A stretch of 64,000 bases of DNA from positions 372,001 through 436,000 of the forward strand of contig BLJB01000026.1 in assembly GCA_013423325.1 (NCBI GenBank). Reading direction: 5' to 3'. The translations under genes and the position numbers were made by a program. This document shows positions 34,494-46,065 of this stretch, in pieces (positions within the stretch are counted from its first letter, which is position 1; every line of letters starts with the position of its first letter). The notes under the pieces are model-generated. The model was given only the letters and a program-made list of their open reading frames with translations. It made no database searches and was not told the DNA's origin. This stretch comes from Usnea hakonensis. Its lineage: Eukaryota > Ascomycota > Lecanoromycetes > Lecanorales > Parmeliaceae.

Positions 34494-37400
34494 ATGAGCG
34501 CGTCTAAGCCGGACGCGCCGGGGCCGAGCAGCCTTTCGAAGGGCAAATCCGCGATGATAGAGAGACCAAGGGGCCGGTTATGTCTCCTGGATCTGCCGCT
34601 GGAAACGCAGAAGCAAATAATGGCACAAGCAAGTCCCTCGGACCTTCTTGATGCCCAAATACTAATATTATCTATTGTAGGTCAGCCGCAAAGATCTTTT
34701 TACCTTTCAAAGAGTGTCTCCGCACTTCCTCTCCCTCGCCAGTGCTGAGATATACCGAGACTTGGACCTGAAGATCACAAATTCCGCAGATGACGAAAAT
34801 GGAGCTCCCAGCTCACATGCTGCGGATGCTCTTCAGACTATTTGTGCAAGCGAATACGATTATGGGCAACATATCAAAAAGTTCCGGCTTGGGGTAAACG
34901 AAGACAGTCTCGAATACTTTCCTACAACAAGAGGTCTTAGCCACAATTCAGACCCACTTCTGATGACACGGCTGCTTTGGGACTCAAGATCGGACTCTAG
35001 CAAGTTTCTCAATACCGCATTGCTTCTGGTCGCTCGGAAGCTCCGCATACTCGAATCCTTTCAGTAAGAGTCCGGTGCTAATTTGACCTATCACATCTGC
35101 TAATAAGACACCAGATGGGATGCGCCTATCGAGATAAGCGGAGCAGTATACCAGGCTCTTCACAAGATCCAAAGCCTGCGGTGCCTTCGGATCAGGCTTG
35201 ATATATCACCGTCACCGAAGCTGATGATTCGTTCGGGCCCAGCACCCCCAAACCCTTCGCTTGCGATGCAACAAGCTATGCAAGCACAGATGCAGAATCA
35301 GGCATCTCTGTCGGCCTTTCCACCACATCTCGTCCCACCTCCACCGGGCCCTGGAAATGCTTCGATTCCTTACCCCCACCCAGCGACCAAAATCAACAAC
35401 GTTAAACGGAAGAAGGCTAGTGGAGGAGTCAATTATTGGGCCAATGGCAGAGCTTTTTCTGGCTTCAAATCTCTTCATACTTTAACACTCGTCGGCTTGT
35501 CAAACCACGACTGCTTATCTGAGATAGCAGATTGCATCAAAGGCTCGTCCGCTTCGCTTAAGCGTCTGACCTTGTCTCTTTCGAACGAAATGGCAAGGAA
35601 AGCTCGGAAACCTGTGCCGGTGAACAATCCTGAAATGGATGATCCATCCGACACTGAAATGGATGACGATGACGAACTGACTCCACCACCACAGCCACCT
35701 ATAGGTCCTTCTCAAGCTACTACCACCACAAACGAAGCCGACATCCGAAAGGAAAGACTTGCTCAAGAAAGCATCTTGGCCAAAGTTTTTGATCTCCAAA
35801 GTGTATCCGCCGAAGGGAAGAGGCTTGAGAAAAGCCTGTCATTACCTGGAGGGCAACTTCGAGAAGAAGACGACAATCAAGATAACATCAAAGCGGTCAA
35901 TCAGCTGATGAAGTCGTTGATGGACGTACCACTGGCGGCAGGCTCCGATCCCACTTCTCATGAGATTCGCTTAAATCAGATCAAGATGATTAAAGACGTA
36001 GCAGAAAAATACATCTCACAGCAAGAGACACAGAAAAAAAAACCTTTGATAGATCAAAACAAGCCGCCTACGCCATCTTTGAAGAAAGCAGCGTCTAAAC
36101 CTTTGAATCCTCTCGCGTCGGGATTCAAACCTTCGTCGAATAATAAAGGTCCTGGTAGCCTCAATGTCGTCGATATTGGAAATACACAATCAAACCCGTA
36201 CTTCCCTTCTGGGTCTGGTGACTCGCTGTCTAACGGGACCCCGAAGCCTTTTGCTCCTAGCGGCGGCTTCCCGTCTTTGGATCCAACGTCTCCACTACCC
36301 TACTTACCCGGGACCAGCAGTTCCAAGTCTGCAAATTCTCAGCCTTTGATGTCACCGTACGTTACGGGATCATATCCCGCGGCTTCCAATATCCCTCTTG
36401 CTTTTCCCTATGAACACAGCAACCACAGCACCACCGGTCTCACCTTCCCTCCCCCACTCTCACCTATTCAGGCGCCTAACAGTGCAACCTGGGGTGTGAA
36501 TCAAAGCACCAAGGATGCCTTTCAACAAAAGTTTGTCCCTAGTATCGGGCAAACCCAAAAGACGAAGAACAAGCCACCAAAGAAATCTACGTCCGCCAAA
36601 AAGGGTTATCCATTCAGCTCCGAAGACGAATCCGAGGGGACCAAGACCCCACCACCGGCATCGCAGCCCTTCTTCGCGGCCAGTGTAGATACAGAGCCTC
36701 TGGAAGGATCTATGGATGTCGATATGGAACATCCTGACGAGGATACCACAGATCTTGGGGAAGACCAGGAGATCATAGCTAGCTCTGAAGGTTCGGAAGA
36801 AACAGCAGCTCCAAGAAAGCGAGCTAAATTTGGCTTGTTGGAACCAGGCAGCCCTTCCAACCCTGCAGGCCAAGAACCAGAACCTTTGGCAGAAGATAAT
36901 TCTACTTCAGCGATATCTTCAGACGAGGCAATGCAAGCGTACATACGCGCAACGCATGGCTTACAGCTCGAAGAATTCTCACTCGAGTGGGTCCCGTTGA
37001 AAGCTTCCATTGTGGCGAGAGCTCTAGATCTTAGTATCTTGAACCGTTTGACGCTTCTCGAGGTCGGTCCCCAGGACGCTTTCTGGACTCTTCTAGTACG
37101 GTTACAAAGCGCTACCCAGATCACCGCTTTCAAGAGCATCCATACGGACAACGTGTCCCTTGCTCTTGTGAAGTTTCTCGCAACGTTTCACGGGCTGGAA
37201 GAGCTTTTTATGCTCGAACGGAACAAGAAACAGGCGGTCGATCCTGAGCCTGAGTCAACGATTGCAATTTCAGCTATACGCAAGGGTGCTCTCCGAAGAC
37301 ACATATCAACATTGCAACGGCTGTCGCTCAGGAATGAGCGTAACGAACAATGGGACGTTGATCCAAAGACGCTTCGATTGCTAGCGCTTAAAGGACTGAA

Positions 37401-37934
37401 ACTCAAGGAGCTGGCATTCAGCCTTAGTCTGAAGACTTATGTAAGCTGCTTCAAACGACTGCGTAGAAGCGGTGCTAATGTATACAGCACGTTCTGATGC
37501 AACTACTTCCACATTTGAAAAATCTTTACGCATTACACATCATCACGTTACGCTCCTCAGACCGTAGCGTCCATCTTCGAGGCGAGAGCATCAGCTTTGC
37601 GGTCGACAACCTCTCGCACTGTCCTGACATGAAGCTAAGATACATGGCCATGAACGATCAGGTCATAGCACTGGAGTCGAAGCCTGATCAATTCCGGCGA
37701 CATTTGAAGGCCGTCATGGACAAACGTAAAGATAAGAAAGGCAAAGGGAAGGCTCTGGCGGATGCTTCTCCAAGCCTCTTCGTTCCTGGCACGGATGAGT
37801 CGGGTTCTGACGAGGTCGACGATATCCTGGCAGATATGGGAGCCGGGGAGACGAAGCTCAAATTCTCGACAAGATTTGTGGATACGAAGGATGTGAAGAT
37901 TTTCTCAAAAGAGGTCAGAGGTGGAAAGTTGTGA
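34494..37934 (+). CDS. Large F-box protein
   Basis: Predicted 1,096-aa protein; exons 34494-34628, 34681-35063, 35115-37440, 37488-37934. An N-terminal F-box (about residues 30-75: LLDLPLETQKQIMAQ joined to VSRKDLFTFQRVSPHFLSLA) would dock SKP1 in an SCF ubiquitin ligase. The first intron is best read as GC-AG (gcaagt donor, tactaat branch, ttgtag acceptor), because no GT donor keeps the F-box in frame. The middle is a long low-complexity Pro/Ser/Asn-rich region with acidic patches (SDTEMDDDDELTPPP) and a basic patch (PRKRAKFG). Leucine-rich stretches flank it (FKSLHTLTLVGLS; LQRLSLRNERN), suggesting diverged LRRs for substrate binding. The tail is charged (DKRKDKKGKGKA). Substrate unknown. 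Confidence 0.85.
34629..34680 (+). other. GC-AG intron of the F-box gene
   Basis: 52 bp, donor caa|gcaagt, branch-site-like tactaat near 34660, acceptor ttgtag. It is the only removal I found that joins the two halves of the F-box in frame, and it makes the total CDS divisible by three. Confidence 0.75.
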
Positions 37935-38688
37935 GTGGGGATCATCGATCTTATCAAGCAGGTATGAGCGTAAAGATTGGTGGGGAAGCATGCGTGGCAT
38001 TGATCACTGAAATATGTATGGTGAATTTGACGGCCCATGTACTTACATGGAGCCGGTGCATGGCGCGGAGGCAGCTGTTGATAGGAAAGTTGTGTCATCG
38101 TGTGCATAGCAAATCATAGCTTATACCCTCGTCCTGCATTAGTAGGTGATGGTCGGAGGTAGATAGTTTCTGGAACAGAAGCTGTCCATTATCCATACAG
38201 TCTATTGGTCCTGTCTTTTCTTTTTTAAGGGAAAAAAAAAAAAAAAAGAAGGGGGGGACGCTGAAGTGTTGCAGGAAGGGCTTTGGTGGAGTCTTACGGA
38301 TATGTGGTTGCGTTGTCATCTAAGCTAAAGACCTGGTTGGTGCTACTAATTGCTACTGGGGGAATCGAAAGGCTGAGCACAACCACGCTCGCGCCCGCAG
38401 AAAGCCTCCTAGTTGTCCCCGAAGAAAATGTTCCTCGCAAAGGCCGTAGAAAATCTAACCCGAAACATGAAAAGACAAAGGCTCCGCTATGACAATTCGC
38501 TGATCAAAATTCAACCGCACGAGGGCAGTAAGTGCATTTCAGATGAACGTCCAAGAAAAGAGGGCAGAAAATTCCCCAAAAATCGTTCAGGCCAGAGCTC
38601 CCATGGGATCCCAGAGCGGAAGCCTGTGCATGTGGATCAGCGATTTCTTGACTGACTATGTTTAGAGGGACTTGGGGGGGGGAAGCAC
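37935..38688. other. Intergenic region between convergent genes
   Basis: About 750 bp with poly-A (38231-38247) and poly-G (38252-38258) tracts. No gene supported. Confidence 0.5.
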
Positions 38689-40385
38689 TTACATCTTCGG
38701 CTCCTTCTTTAACACATCTCTAATTTCCTTTGAAACGAATCTGGGCCGCTCGTCAGCATGGGGGAAGAATAGAAAAGAATCCGCATATGTGAGAGGGTTT
38801 GAGGGGCCATACTGGGGATCCACAACGGCCTGATAGACGAATTCGTCCATCCACTTATCACTCATCACGAACCATCCTTTCGTTCCGGCGCCTTCTCCCC
38901 AACTGTTCTGTACGCGCCACCTCACCGGCCTGCCATCCGCATCGACATGCACGGCCGTCAGGACCATTGCGTGCGTCATCGCGCTCTCGCCCGTCTTGAG
39001 TCGCTGCGCCTTTGTCAAGCCGAGCCTGATGTTGAACCCGAGCTCGTAATCAATGAGCCCCGGGTCCATGATGCCGGCTTTCGAGTCCGAGAACTTGCCC
39101 ACGTCGGAGCCGAAGAAGATTGGGAGTTCGGCTTTCAGCATGGCTATGCAGGCGGCTTTCATGGTGTCCATGTCGACGTTTACATAGCGGACGCCGCGCA
39201 TGCCGATCACATTTCCGAGACGGCTCACGCTTAGGAGGTCACCGTAATGGTTCCGAGGGTCATTGACGAGACTGAAGAGCTCGTGGACGTCAGCGCCTCG
39301 ATTGGCTTCGACGGTGGCTTTGCTGGAGAGCTCGCCCGCAAATTCCAAGGGACTGGTTGTAAGACTGCCGAAATTGTCGTCTTTGTCGTAGTATTCCCAC
39401 GTTATTTCTTTATTGGGATTTGGAGGAGGACCAAGCATGATGGTTAGGATGCGGTGGATTTCTTGCATCATTTTGTCCTTGACAGTACCGAGTGTGGATC
39501 TCGGGTTTTCGCTTTTCTTGGCCAGACGTCGGAGCTCTAGGGCGTCTTCTCGGAGCTTGGTAGTGATGAGTGAGGCCATGGTACTGGAATTCATGGCGTT
39601 GTGGGAGTCGGGGTAGAAAGTTTGAGGGACCTGTACACTTCGTATCAGCGTACTCGTAGCAGGAAAGAAGCCCAGTGTGTACTCACCAGGCCGTATTTCT
39701 CCACCAAATTTGCAACCATGTCCCACTGTCCTCCGTCACCAACGGGCGACTCCATAAGCCTTTGCACCAACCTGCCATCCAGCTCCTCCTCGGTCGTATC
39801 CAAAATTTGCTCCAGAAAATAGTTGGATTTTTCCAGTTTGTCCCAGAAAAACAAATATGACTGGCTCAACTCGAACTCTTTCAGGTTATACCGGCGCATG
39901 ATTGCGACGCGGAAGACATTGGTGGCGGCGAAGAGCCAGCATCGTCCAGAGGATCGCTGGTTTGTGATGGGGGCACCTTCGAGTTTGATTTTGATGTTGA
40001 AGTTCTGAGTATCGGCAATGGCGGCGGAGCGTTGGGTCAAGACTTGCTTGGGGTCAGTGCCGGACAGGGCGGAGAGAGCAAGGCGGTTCTGTACGTCAGT
40101 GTTAGCAGAGGGATTGGGAGCGGGGCACTGTCGGGTGGGTTGGTAGGTAAAGAGGAGGGACACCTTTGAATCTTGTAAGAGCTCCTTCTCCCATTGCTCA
40201 GCGGTACTTATTGAGAGAGTAGGTTCCCATGCTGTTGAAGGCAAGTCGTTGATAGACTCGGGGGTAGGTGGTGTTTCCATATCGCTCTTGACGTAGACGT
40301 AGTCTTTTTCGGTGGGGCTGTGTACGTCCAGAGCTTCTAGTCCTTTTTGGAGTTTCTGGGTGGTTAGTGATTGTGCTTCAGACAT
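38689..40385 (-). CDS. Bleomycin hydrolase-type cysteine peptidase (C1B)
   Basis: Predicted 521-aa cytosolic papain-like aminopeptidase (bleomycin hydrolase/Gal6), which in other organisms also hydrolyses homocysteine thiolactone. Exons: 40385-40164, 40088-39687, 39630-38689. The catalytic Cys124 is in ITNQRSSGRCWLFAA; the His is in TGESAMTHAMVLTAVH and the Asn in VQNSWGEGAGTKGW. SDKWMDEFVYQAVVD is the conserved C-terminal region; the chain ends KKEPKM. The first intron is 75 bp, a multiple of three and stop-free, so its retention would add 25 residues. An in-frame ATG seven codons upstream (40406) is an alternative start. Confidence 0.93.
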
Positions 40386-40406
40386 TGTGGAATGAGAAGG
40401 TCCCAT

Positions 40407-42224
40407 ATACAGAGCGAAAGTGGGACAAAGCGGGGAAAGCTTGCGGGAAGGAGTAATTGTCAAGTGTTAAGTTTCAATGTTAGTTGTTTAGTGAAGAAAG
40501 ACTATTTTGTGAAGGGATGGTAAGAGTAAAGTAAGGTAGTAGTAGAGTATAAATGTTGGACTACTGTTGTTTGAAAGTAATCTAAAGGGGGATGGAATTG
40601 ACGTGACTGGACTGGAAGAAAAGGTGGTGGAGTCAGTCAGATGCAGATATAGAGTTCATGACAAGAGTTGATCACGAGCAAATGCATTCCATCTGAACCA
40701 ACTGCCTCAATGGGTTTAGATTATCCTGCCTTCATCTTATCGATAATCATCATTCCACTATTATTGTCTCCCTACAGATCAAGAATCCTGTGAGGACCAA
40801 CCCTTTCCATCCTTGACAACTCTGCGTCAATGTGCGATAGCTTCTTGATATCTCCTCTTAATGTACTCTACTCGTACATGTATCAGAAATGGTAGACGCG
40901 GTATGTTGTAGTAGATAAGGTACCACGGTATGTTAAGGATGCTCCCACCTTAGGGCTTATCGCGCCGCCAAGCTTTTGGGTTGAAAATAGCAGGTGACCC
41001 AACCTCGCCGATGTCCTCCGACGACCACTCATGGCCCCACGTATTGAGCTACGCTGAACGGCGCCCTCCTCCACGCTAACGTGCATCTTTTTGAATTTGA
41101 TGAGTGAGGATTTATAATGTTCAACTCGTTGAATTCTAATCATCCTCCCGCTCCCCCTGTGGTAGTTGAGCTGCATCATGTCGCTGAAAAGCTTGCGTGG
41201 CTCACAAACGTTTCACGAGAGGCGGCACAAGTCCTGACCAGCCATGCCATGACAAGTTTGGACCTCCTATCCAGCACGTTGCTGGACACTGTGCTCTCCT
41301 ACAAGCTTGCCCATCTCACCCGAGCCTGCTTGCCTTTCAATGAACGCCTTTGCCGGTGACCAGATCTATGCCGACGGCTGGAACCATTGTATTCCAAACC
41401 TTTACGCCTCACACTGCCGCGGTCACGACTCGAGAGGACTAAATGATGACCAATGGTGACGGAGACTTTGTTTCATTATTATAGTGGGAAGCTGAACAGG
41501 TAAGAAGCTTAGGGTTTGTCTGAGAAGGTGGATGACATGGGCAGATTATTCAGCTAGTGTCTACATTCCCACGGTACAACTCAAAAACCATGTTGAGCCT
41601 ATGAGTTGCTCCCAGGGCTGCTATGTCAAAGAGGGCTTAGGGTTGTTGCTAGCGCTATCAATTTTCACACTCGAAAGTCTCACAAAGCAGGCCAGCAGCG
41701 AGCGCAATTCAACAACAAGCCTATCTTTTCAAGTATGTCCAAGAAGAAAGGGTTGAAAAAATCTGTCCAACATAATGTATAGGCAAGCCTCCCTGCCCAT
41801 TGGCCTCAAATCCCAGCTTTCCGTATACTCATCGCTGCTCCAGATCTGCTTCCAATTCAGCTCTCTCGCAGTAGCACACGTAATAAGACTTCCTTTTGGG
41901 ACTGACAAAAAGCTACCTGGATCGGTGCAGTTGGCCAAAGCGTTTGCTGATCCAATGGAGCGACCCTGAAACCCCGAGAGCCATTGTTCCGGAAGCCGAG
42001 GTGTGGGATTCCCCAAGACAGGGGGGCCTGTAGATAGAGGTGGTGGGATCAAAGCTACCGTAGCCTTGGAAAGGATTTTCCGAGGCGGTTGCCTCATTAG
42101 CGAATAAGATCCAAGCATCTACTGCGTTGGCTGGCTGAGTGCAACTAAAATTTACACTCAGAAGGTTGAGTGTCCGAAAAGACTGCTGAGGATTGATAGA
42201 AAGGCTGCATTGACCCTAAGTCAT
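40407..42224. other. Intergenic region
   Basis: About 1.8 kb. One minus-strand frame, 42118-41729 (129 codons from an ATG), lacks a recognisable domain and is not called as a gene. Otherwise nothing supportable. Confidence 0.5.
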
Positions 42225-43793
42225 TCATTCACGCAGATCTCCAAAGTCACTTTGCCACAATGGCGACTTTGGGATGCCTGGCAATGCCTTGTCACGCCTC
42301 CCTCTTGGATAACGTCCATACTTTGATCTTAGTCTGCGAGCACAAGGCGGCGTTTCTCTGTCCTTCTCTTGAGCCACGCTAGGATATATGTTGACCACTT
42401 GTGCGTTCCCAATCGTCCAGTTGGAGGATATCTCCGATGAAGCGATGGTTAGAATGGACCTATTTGACATCACGGAGACCCCTCGTTGCAATTTTTTGGC
42501 ACTCTCAAGCTGGCTAGATTCGTCAGATGATCGATTCGAGTCGAAGAAAGACATGTTGCCGAAGTCAGGGGTGCCGAGCTGAGGTGGCGTGTCTCTTATG
42601 AAGCCTGGGCTGTTTGACGTATCATATGCTGACCCGCTGGACACAGGCGGGGTTTTTTCGTATTGGACGAGATCATTTATCGATGGCGGTGGAGCACGTA
42701 GTACAGGTGATACCTGTTCAGTGGTACATGATGAGCTTGCCGAGTCTGTCATTGACAGGAAGGAGACGCGATTGAAATCATTGTCATCACTGGAGACATG
42801 CTGTACAGGTGCAAACCTGACATGTGGACTGTAATCGACAGTAGAAAAAAGAGGCGGAGGCCTCTGAATAGAATCAGATATGACTCGAGAGCTTACTGTT
42901 GAGCCGTCCGCAGATCGTCCTGAAGATCGACGTCCACTCGCCCTTTTACTGTCCATTACGTAAAGCAAGGGATTCCATGGGCTCGGACTTGTAGGTAGCT
43001 GGTGAGCTTCTCCGCCTAATACCGACGGACCTGTATAGGCCTTTTGAAGAGACTCGGCGATTTCTCGGTTTTTAGACGAGGAAGGGCGGCGTGATTGAGG
43101 GTCAGTCTTTGATTTGGACGTCCGACGAGACTGGGAATCATGTGATCTTGCAGCTGAAGGTCTGCGAGACTCGATGGTGACCAATGCTGGTCGCGGTAAT
43201 GTCAGCGACCCTGATCGTTGTGTCATGAGGACCGGTCTGGACAGCTTGGCCTGAGCGTTTCTTATATCCTCTTTGCGACGGACAGGCTCGCTTCCCCTAA
43301 ACTTTTGACTTCCCACATCTTGATTTTGAGCCTCTAGATCTACAACGTCGAACGGGTATCCTTGAATACCAGCTGTAGGCCTTTGTGGCCAAGTATACGC
43401 TGCAATTTTGGATCTTCCAGCGTCCTTGTTTTGTGCCTCATTCTCCATGGCCTTTGACGACTTATTCTGTCGGTGAGTCTCGACGCTTTGAGGCCAGGTA
43501 TCGGACGTCTTCCGCTTCTCGGCTTCACAAGTAACGTTGTATGTCGCTCTAGGGCTGGGAGAGTCGGATGATGCTGGGTCCCGAGTGCTCGCGGTTTCTG
43601 CCGCTTCCGATTTCGGTATGACCTGGCCACTTCGAACGGTAAAATGACGGGTGGGTCTATGGTGGGATTCACTTTCTCGTCGTCGTTGGCGTTGCTCCCT
43701 AGCTTTCAGATATTGCCAGGTGAACAGTGTCGTGGTGAGTACGATGAAGAATCCGAGGAGCGAGACAATGATGATGATTGGAAGGAGCTCCAT
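42225..43793 (-). CDS. Membrane-anchored Ser/Arg-rich protein of unknown function
   Basis: Single-exon gene of 522 aa. One N-terminal transmembrane helix (about residues 5-27, LLPIIIIVSLLGFFIVLTT) is followed directly by a basic stretch (KAREQRQRRRE), predicting the bulk of the protein on the cytosolic side. The rest is low-complexity and polar: repeated RRPS and SRRTS basic-serine motifs, PPSIND, TPPQLGTPDFG, and near the C-terminus a KALPGIP motif seen in many fungal membrane-anchored polarity proteins. I do not recognise a catalytic domain. The uninterrupted 522-codon frame, strong start context and clear TM segment support it as real. The many S/T sites suggest phosphorylation; this is inference. 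Confidence 0.75.
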   Translation of the reverse strand: MELLPIIIIVSLLGFFIVLTTTLFTWQYLKAREQRQRRRESESHHRPTRHFTVRSGQVIPKSEAAETASTRDPASSDSPSPRATYNVTCEAEKRKTSDTWPQSVETHRQNKSSKAMENEAQNKDAGRSKIAAYTWPQRPTAGIQGYPFDVVDLEAQNQDVGSQKFRGSEPVRRKEDIRNAQAKLSRPVLMTQRSGSLTLPRPALVTIESRRPSAARSHDSQSRRTSKSKTDPQSRRPSSSKNREIAESLQKAYTGPSVLGGEAHQLPTSPSPWNPLLYVMDSKRASGRRSSGRSADGSTVSSRVISDSIQRPPPLFSTVDYSPHVRFAPVQHVSSDDNDFNRVSFLSMTDSASSSCTTEQVSPVLRAPPPSINDLVQYEKTPPVSSGSAYDTSNSPGFIRDTPPQLGTPDFGNMSFFDSNRSSDESSQLESAKKLQRGVSVMSNRSILTIASSEISSNWTIGNAQVVNIYPSVAQEKDRETPPCARRLRSKYGRYPRGRRDKALPGIPKSPLWQSDFGDLRE

Positions 43794-46065
43794 GTCGTAG
43801 GTCAGCGCGTCGTAGGTCAGCGCTCAGAAGATAATCTGGTATCCGTGCACATAAAGGATGACTTTTATGCCACTAGGACAATGCAGGGTCGCAGGCGATT
43901 CATAGGCACTGTGCAGATCCTCCACAGATTGCGAAGAGGGATTGAGCTCAATTTTCAAGAATGAAATTGGTTGCTGTGTGCAGCTTGGAAAAATTCGCGT
44001 CTCAGGTTCTCATAAGGAATCGATGCCTGGGAGGTCTTCTGCTGGTCGACATCGGTCAAATGTTGGATCACCTGAACATAACAACTACGATGCACAAGCA
44101 GCGCTTAAAGATTGGAGTTTGTGATATCTGAAAGAATGTAGTGAAGTGGGCGGTGTTTTTTTTTAGCACCAAAGAAAGAATGTACTGCATCTTGACCCAA
44201 GTAAGGGAGGCGAAAGATCAGCATACTATTCTGTACCATCTTATAAGGAAGGTACACGCAAATTCAACCAAGGTCCGGAGGCGGCTGCACGCTTATGCAC
44301 GACAATAAATGGTGCCCGAATTCTGCGAACTGTTTGGTTCCCAAGAAGCAGAATTTCGGCTAACGATGATCTGCTAGGTCGTTTCTGCTGGATTCTTTGC
44401 CGATATGCATTATAGCTGCACAGTGAGTGGTGGGTCGCAAGTCATCCTAGCTTTAGCTCTCAGATACGTATGTACTTTAAAGCGCTTGAGCATAATGTTT
44501 GGGCTGGCGCGGTTCGGTGGTAGGGTCCATGCGATCCTTGACAAATATCTAGATTAATGTTATCAGATGTTATCAGAAATAGGCGTCATAGGTCCAGACA
44601 AAGTATCTAAGGCATACCCCCACGGATAATGCAGGGATTAGTAGGCTATTGTATTGATTCTTCCATCAAAAAGAACATTTCTCATGATGTGGGCTGCAAA
44701 CGGGCGCAAAACGATCACTGTCATCTCGAAACCCCATCCCCAGGACCAAGCGGTCGAGACCTCGGGCTGCCACCAAAATTAGAGATCTTTTCAAAGGACA
44801 ACAAAGACGTCATTGAGAGGACTATCATTAGCCCAGAATTGCGGATGGTGAGCTTGGAGACGGGATATTTTTCGTCCTCTGTGATGTTGGCGTCTGTGGC
44901 GGGTGTAGAGTCGCATATTGGCTAGCCGCAGTGGCCCGGTAAGGTGTGCATAAGCTGAAACATTTCGATGACTTCAGCCTCGTATGATAAGTCCGCTTAA
45001 ACAAATTAGACTAACATTCGCAGTCATCGCATCATCTCAGGACAGCTTCTACTTAGCGAGGTCTATATGCAGCCACAGACGCTAGTCGCAAGGACGGTTT
45101 TCAGGCCGCAAGAGGTTCCTGTCGTGGTCAAGTAAGACTGGAAAAGTCGGCGCCGAGGGAGTGGTGGTAGGTGGATTTGTAAATCTTCATATCCCACATT
45201 CACTCGAGGATATGACAATTGACATGATGACATCCCACTTGTGGCTTGTTTGGACCACCCAGATCCAAGACAGGGGCATGTCTCAGGATTTGTCTTCCGA
45301 GGTACGTAGCCTTGGAGAATGAAGATACCCGACTTGACCCTTTTCACTTGATGACAGCGGCATATCTGTTTCGGGAAATAATTAGGTAAATGACCTGGCA
45401 AGCAACGATTGGATAGCAATGTCAGGTGTTGCAGATATTTATCATGGCCATTGATTATTGGGAGTGGCGACTTAAGACTCAGTGATGCATGAGCAAGCAA
45501 GCAGGATTGATGCAGTACCATTATACCGTTGCTTGACGGGTAGTATTCCGAACGCAGGGTATCTTTGGGCGCTCTGGTTCGAAAGTATGTATCTGTAGAG
45601 TACATGAATCACGATAGCTGTTTGTCTGAAAATCAAATGAAAAACGTATCCTGAATCTTCCCGTTAAATTCGATACGGGCATGTCAGGTGGAAGGTAAAA
45701 TACCCAGAGCACTTTACTTACTTTAGGGTAGGACACCTACTGGCACCGGACGGTTAGGAACAGCTGCATCCTTGGGGTGGGGTGGGGTGGCTGCAAGTGC
45801 TCCTTTAGCCGCGGGAAGGCATGGGACCGTTTAAGGCATTCGTGGGGCAAGAACCCCAACTACGGCCAGCTACGGCTAACTACAACCTCGCTACCTTACA
45901 TCCCTCGACTATCAACCGTCCTTGGACTGGGATCTTGCAAAGGCAAAGGCAAAGGCAAATCCACAAACATGACATAATTCATCACGAGCTTCATCGCCAA
46001 ACGCGACAATTCTTCATCCTCGGTTGAACGCTTCCCAGCTGTCTAGGACTGTAAGATCGTCACAG
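43794..46065. other. Intergenic region
   Basis: About 2.3 kb between divergent genes. It contains a 15-bp tandem duplication at its left edge, a T run near 44157-44165, (gtggg)n-like sequence at 45776-45791 and an aaaggc hexamer repeat at 45938-45960. Scattered frames have no recognisable features. Confidence 0.5.
43795..43824. repeat. 15-bp tandem duplication abutting a start codon
   Basis: Copies 43795-43809 and 43810-43824 (tcgtaggtcagcgc followed by g or t) differ only at the last base. The repeat begins one base upstream of the minus-strand ATG at 43793, so it forms the immediate 5' leader of that gene. Confidence 0.85.

Noticed and set aside
41729..42118. Minus-strand ATG frame of 129 codons
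   Set aside because: No signal peptide, domain or splice partner; could be chance. Not called as a gene.
44629..44925. Plus-strand frame of 98 codons
   Set aside because: No recognisable feature; isolated in an intergenic region.
45063..45605. Minus-strand frame of 180 codons
   Set aside because: No family signature, cysteine/proline-rich random composition, no plausible start context.
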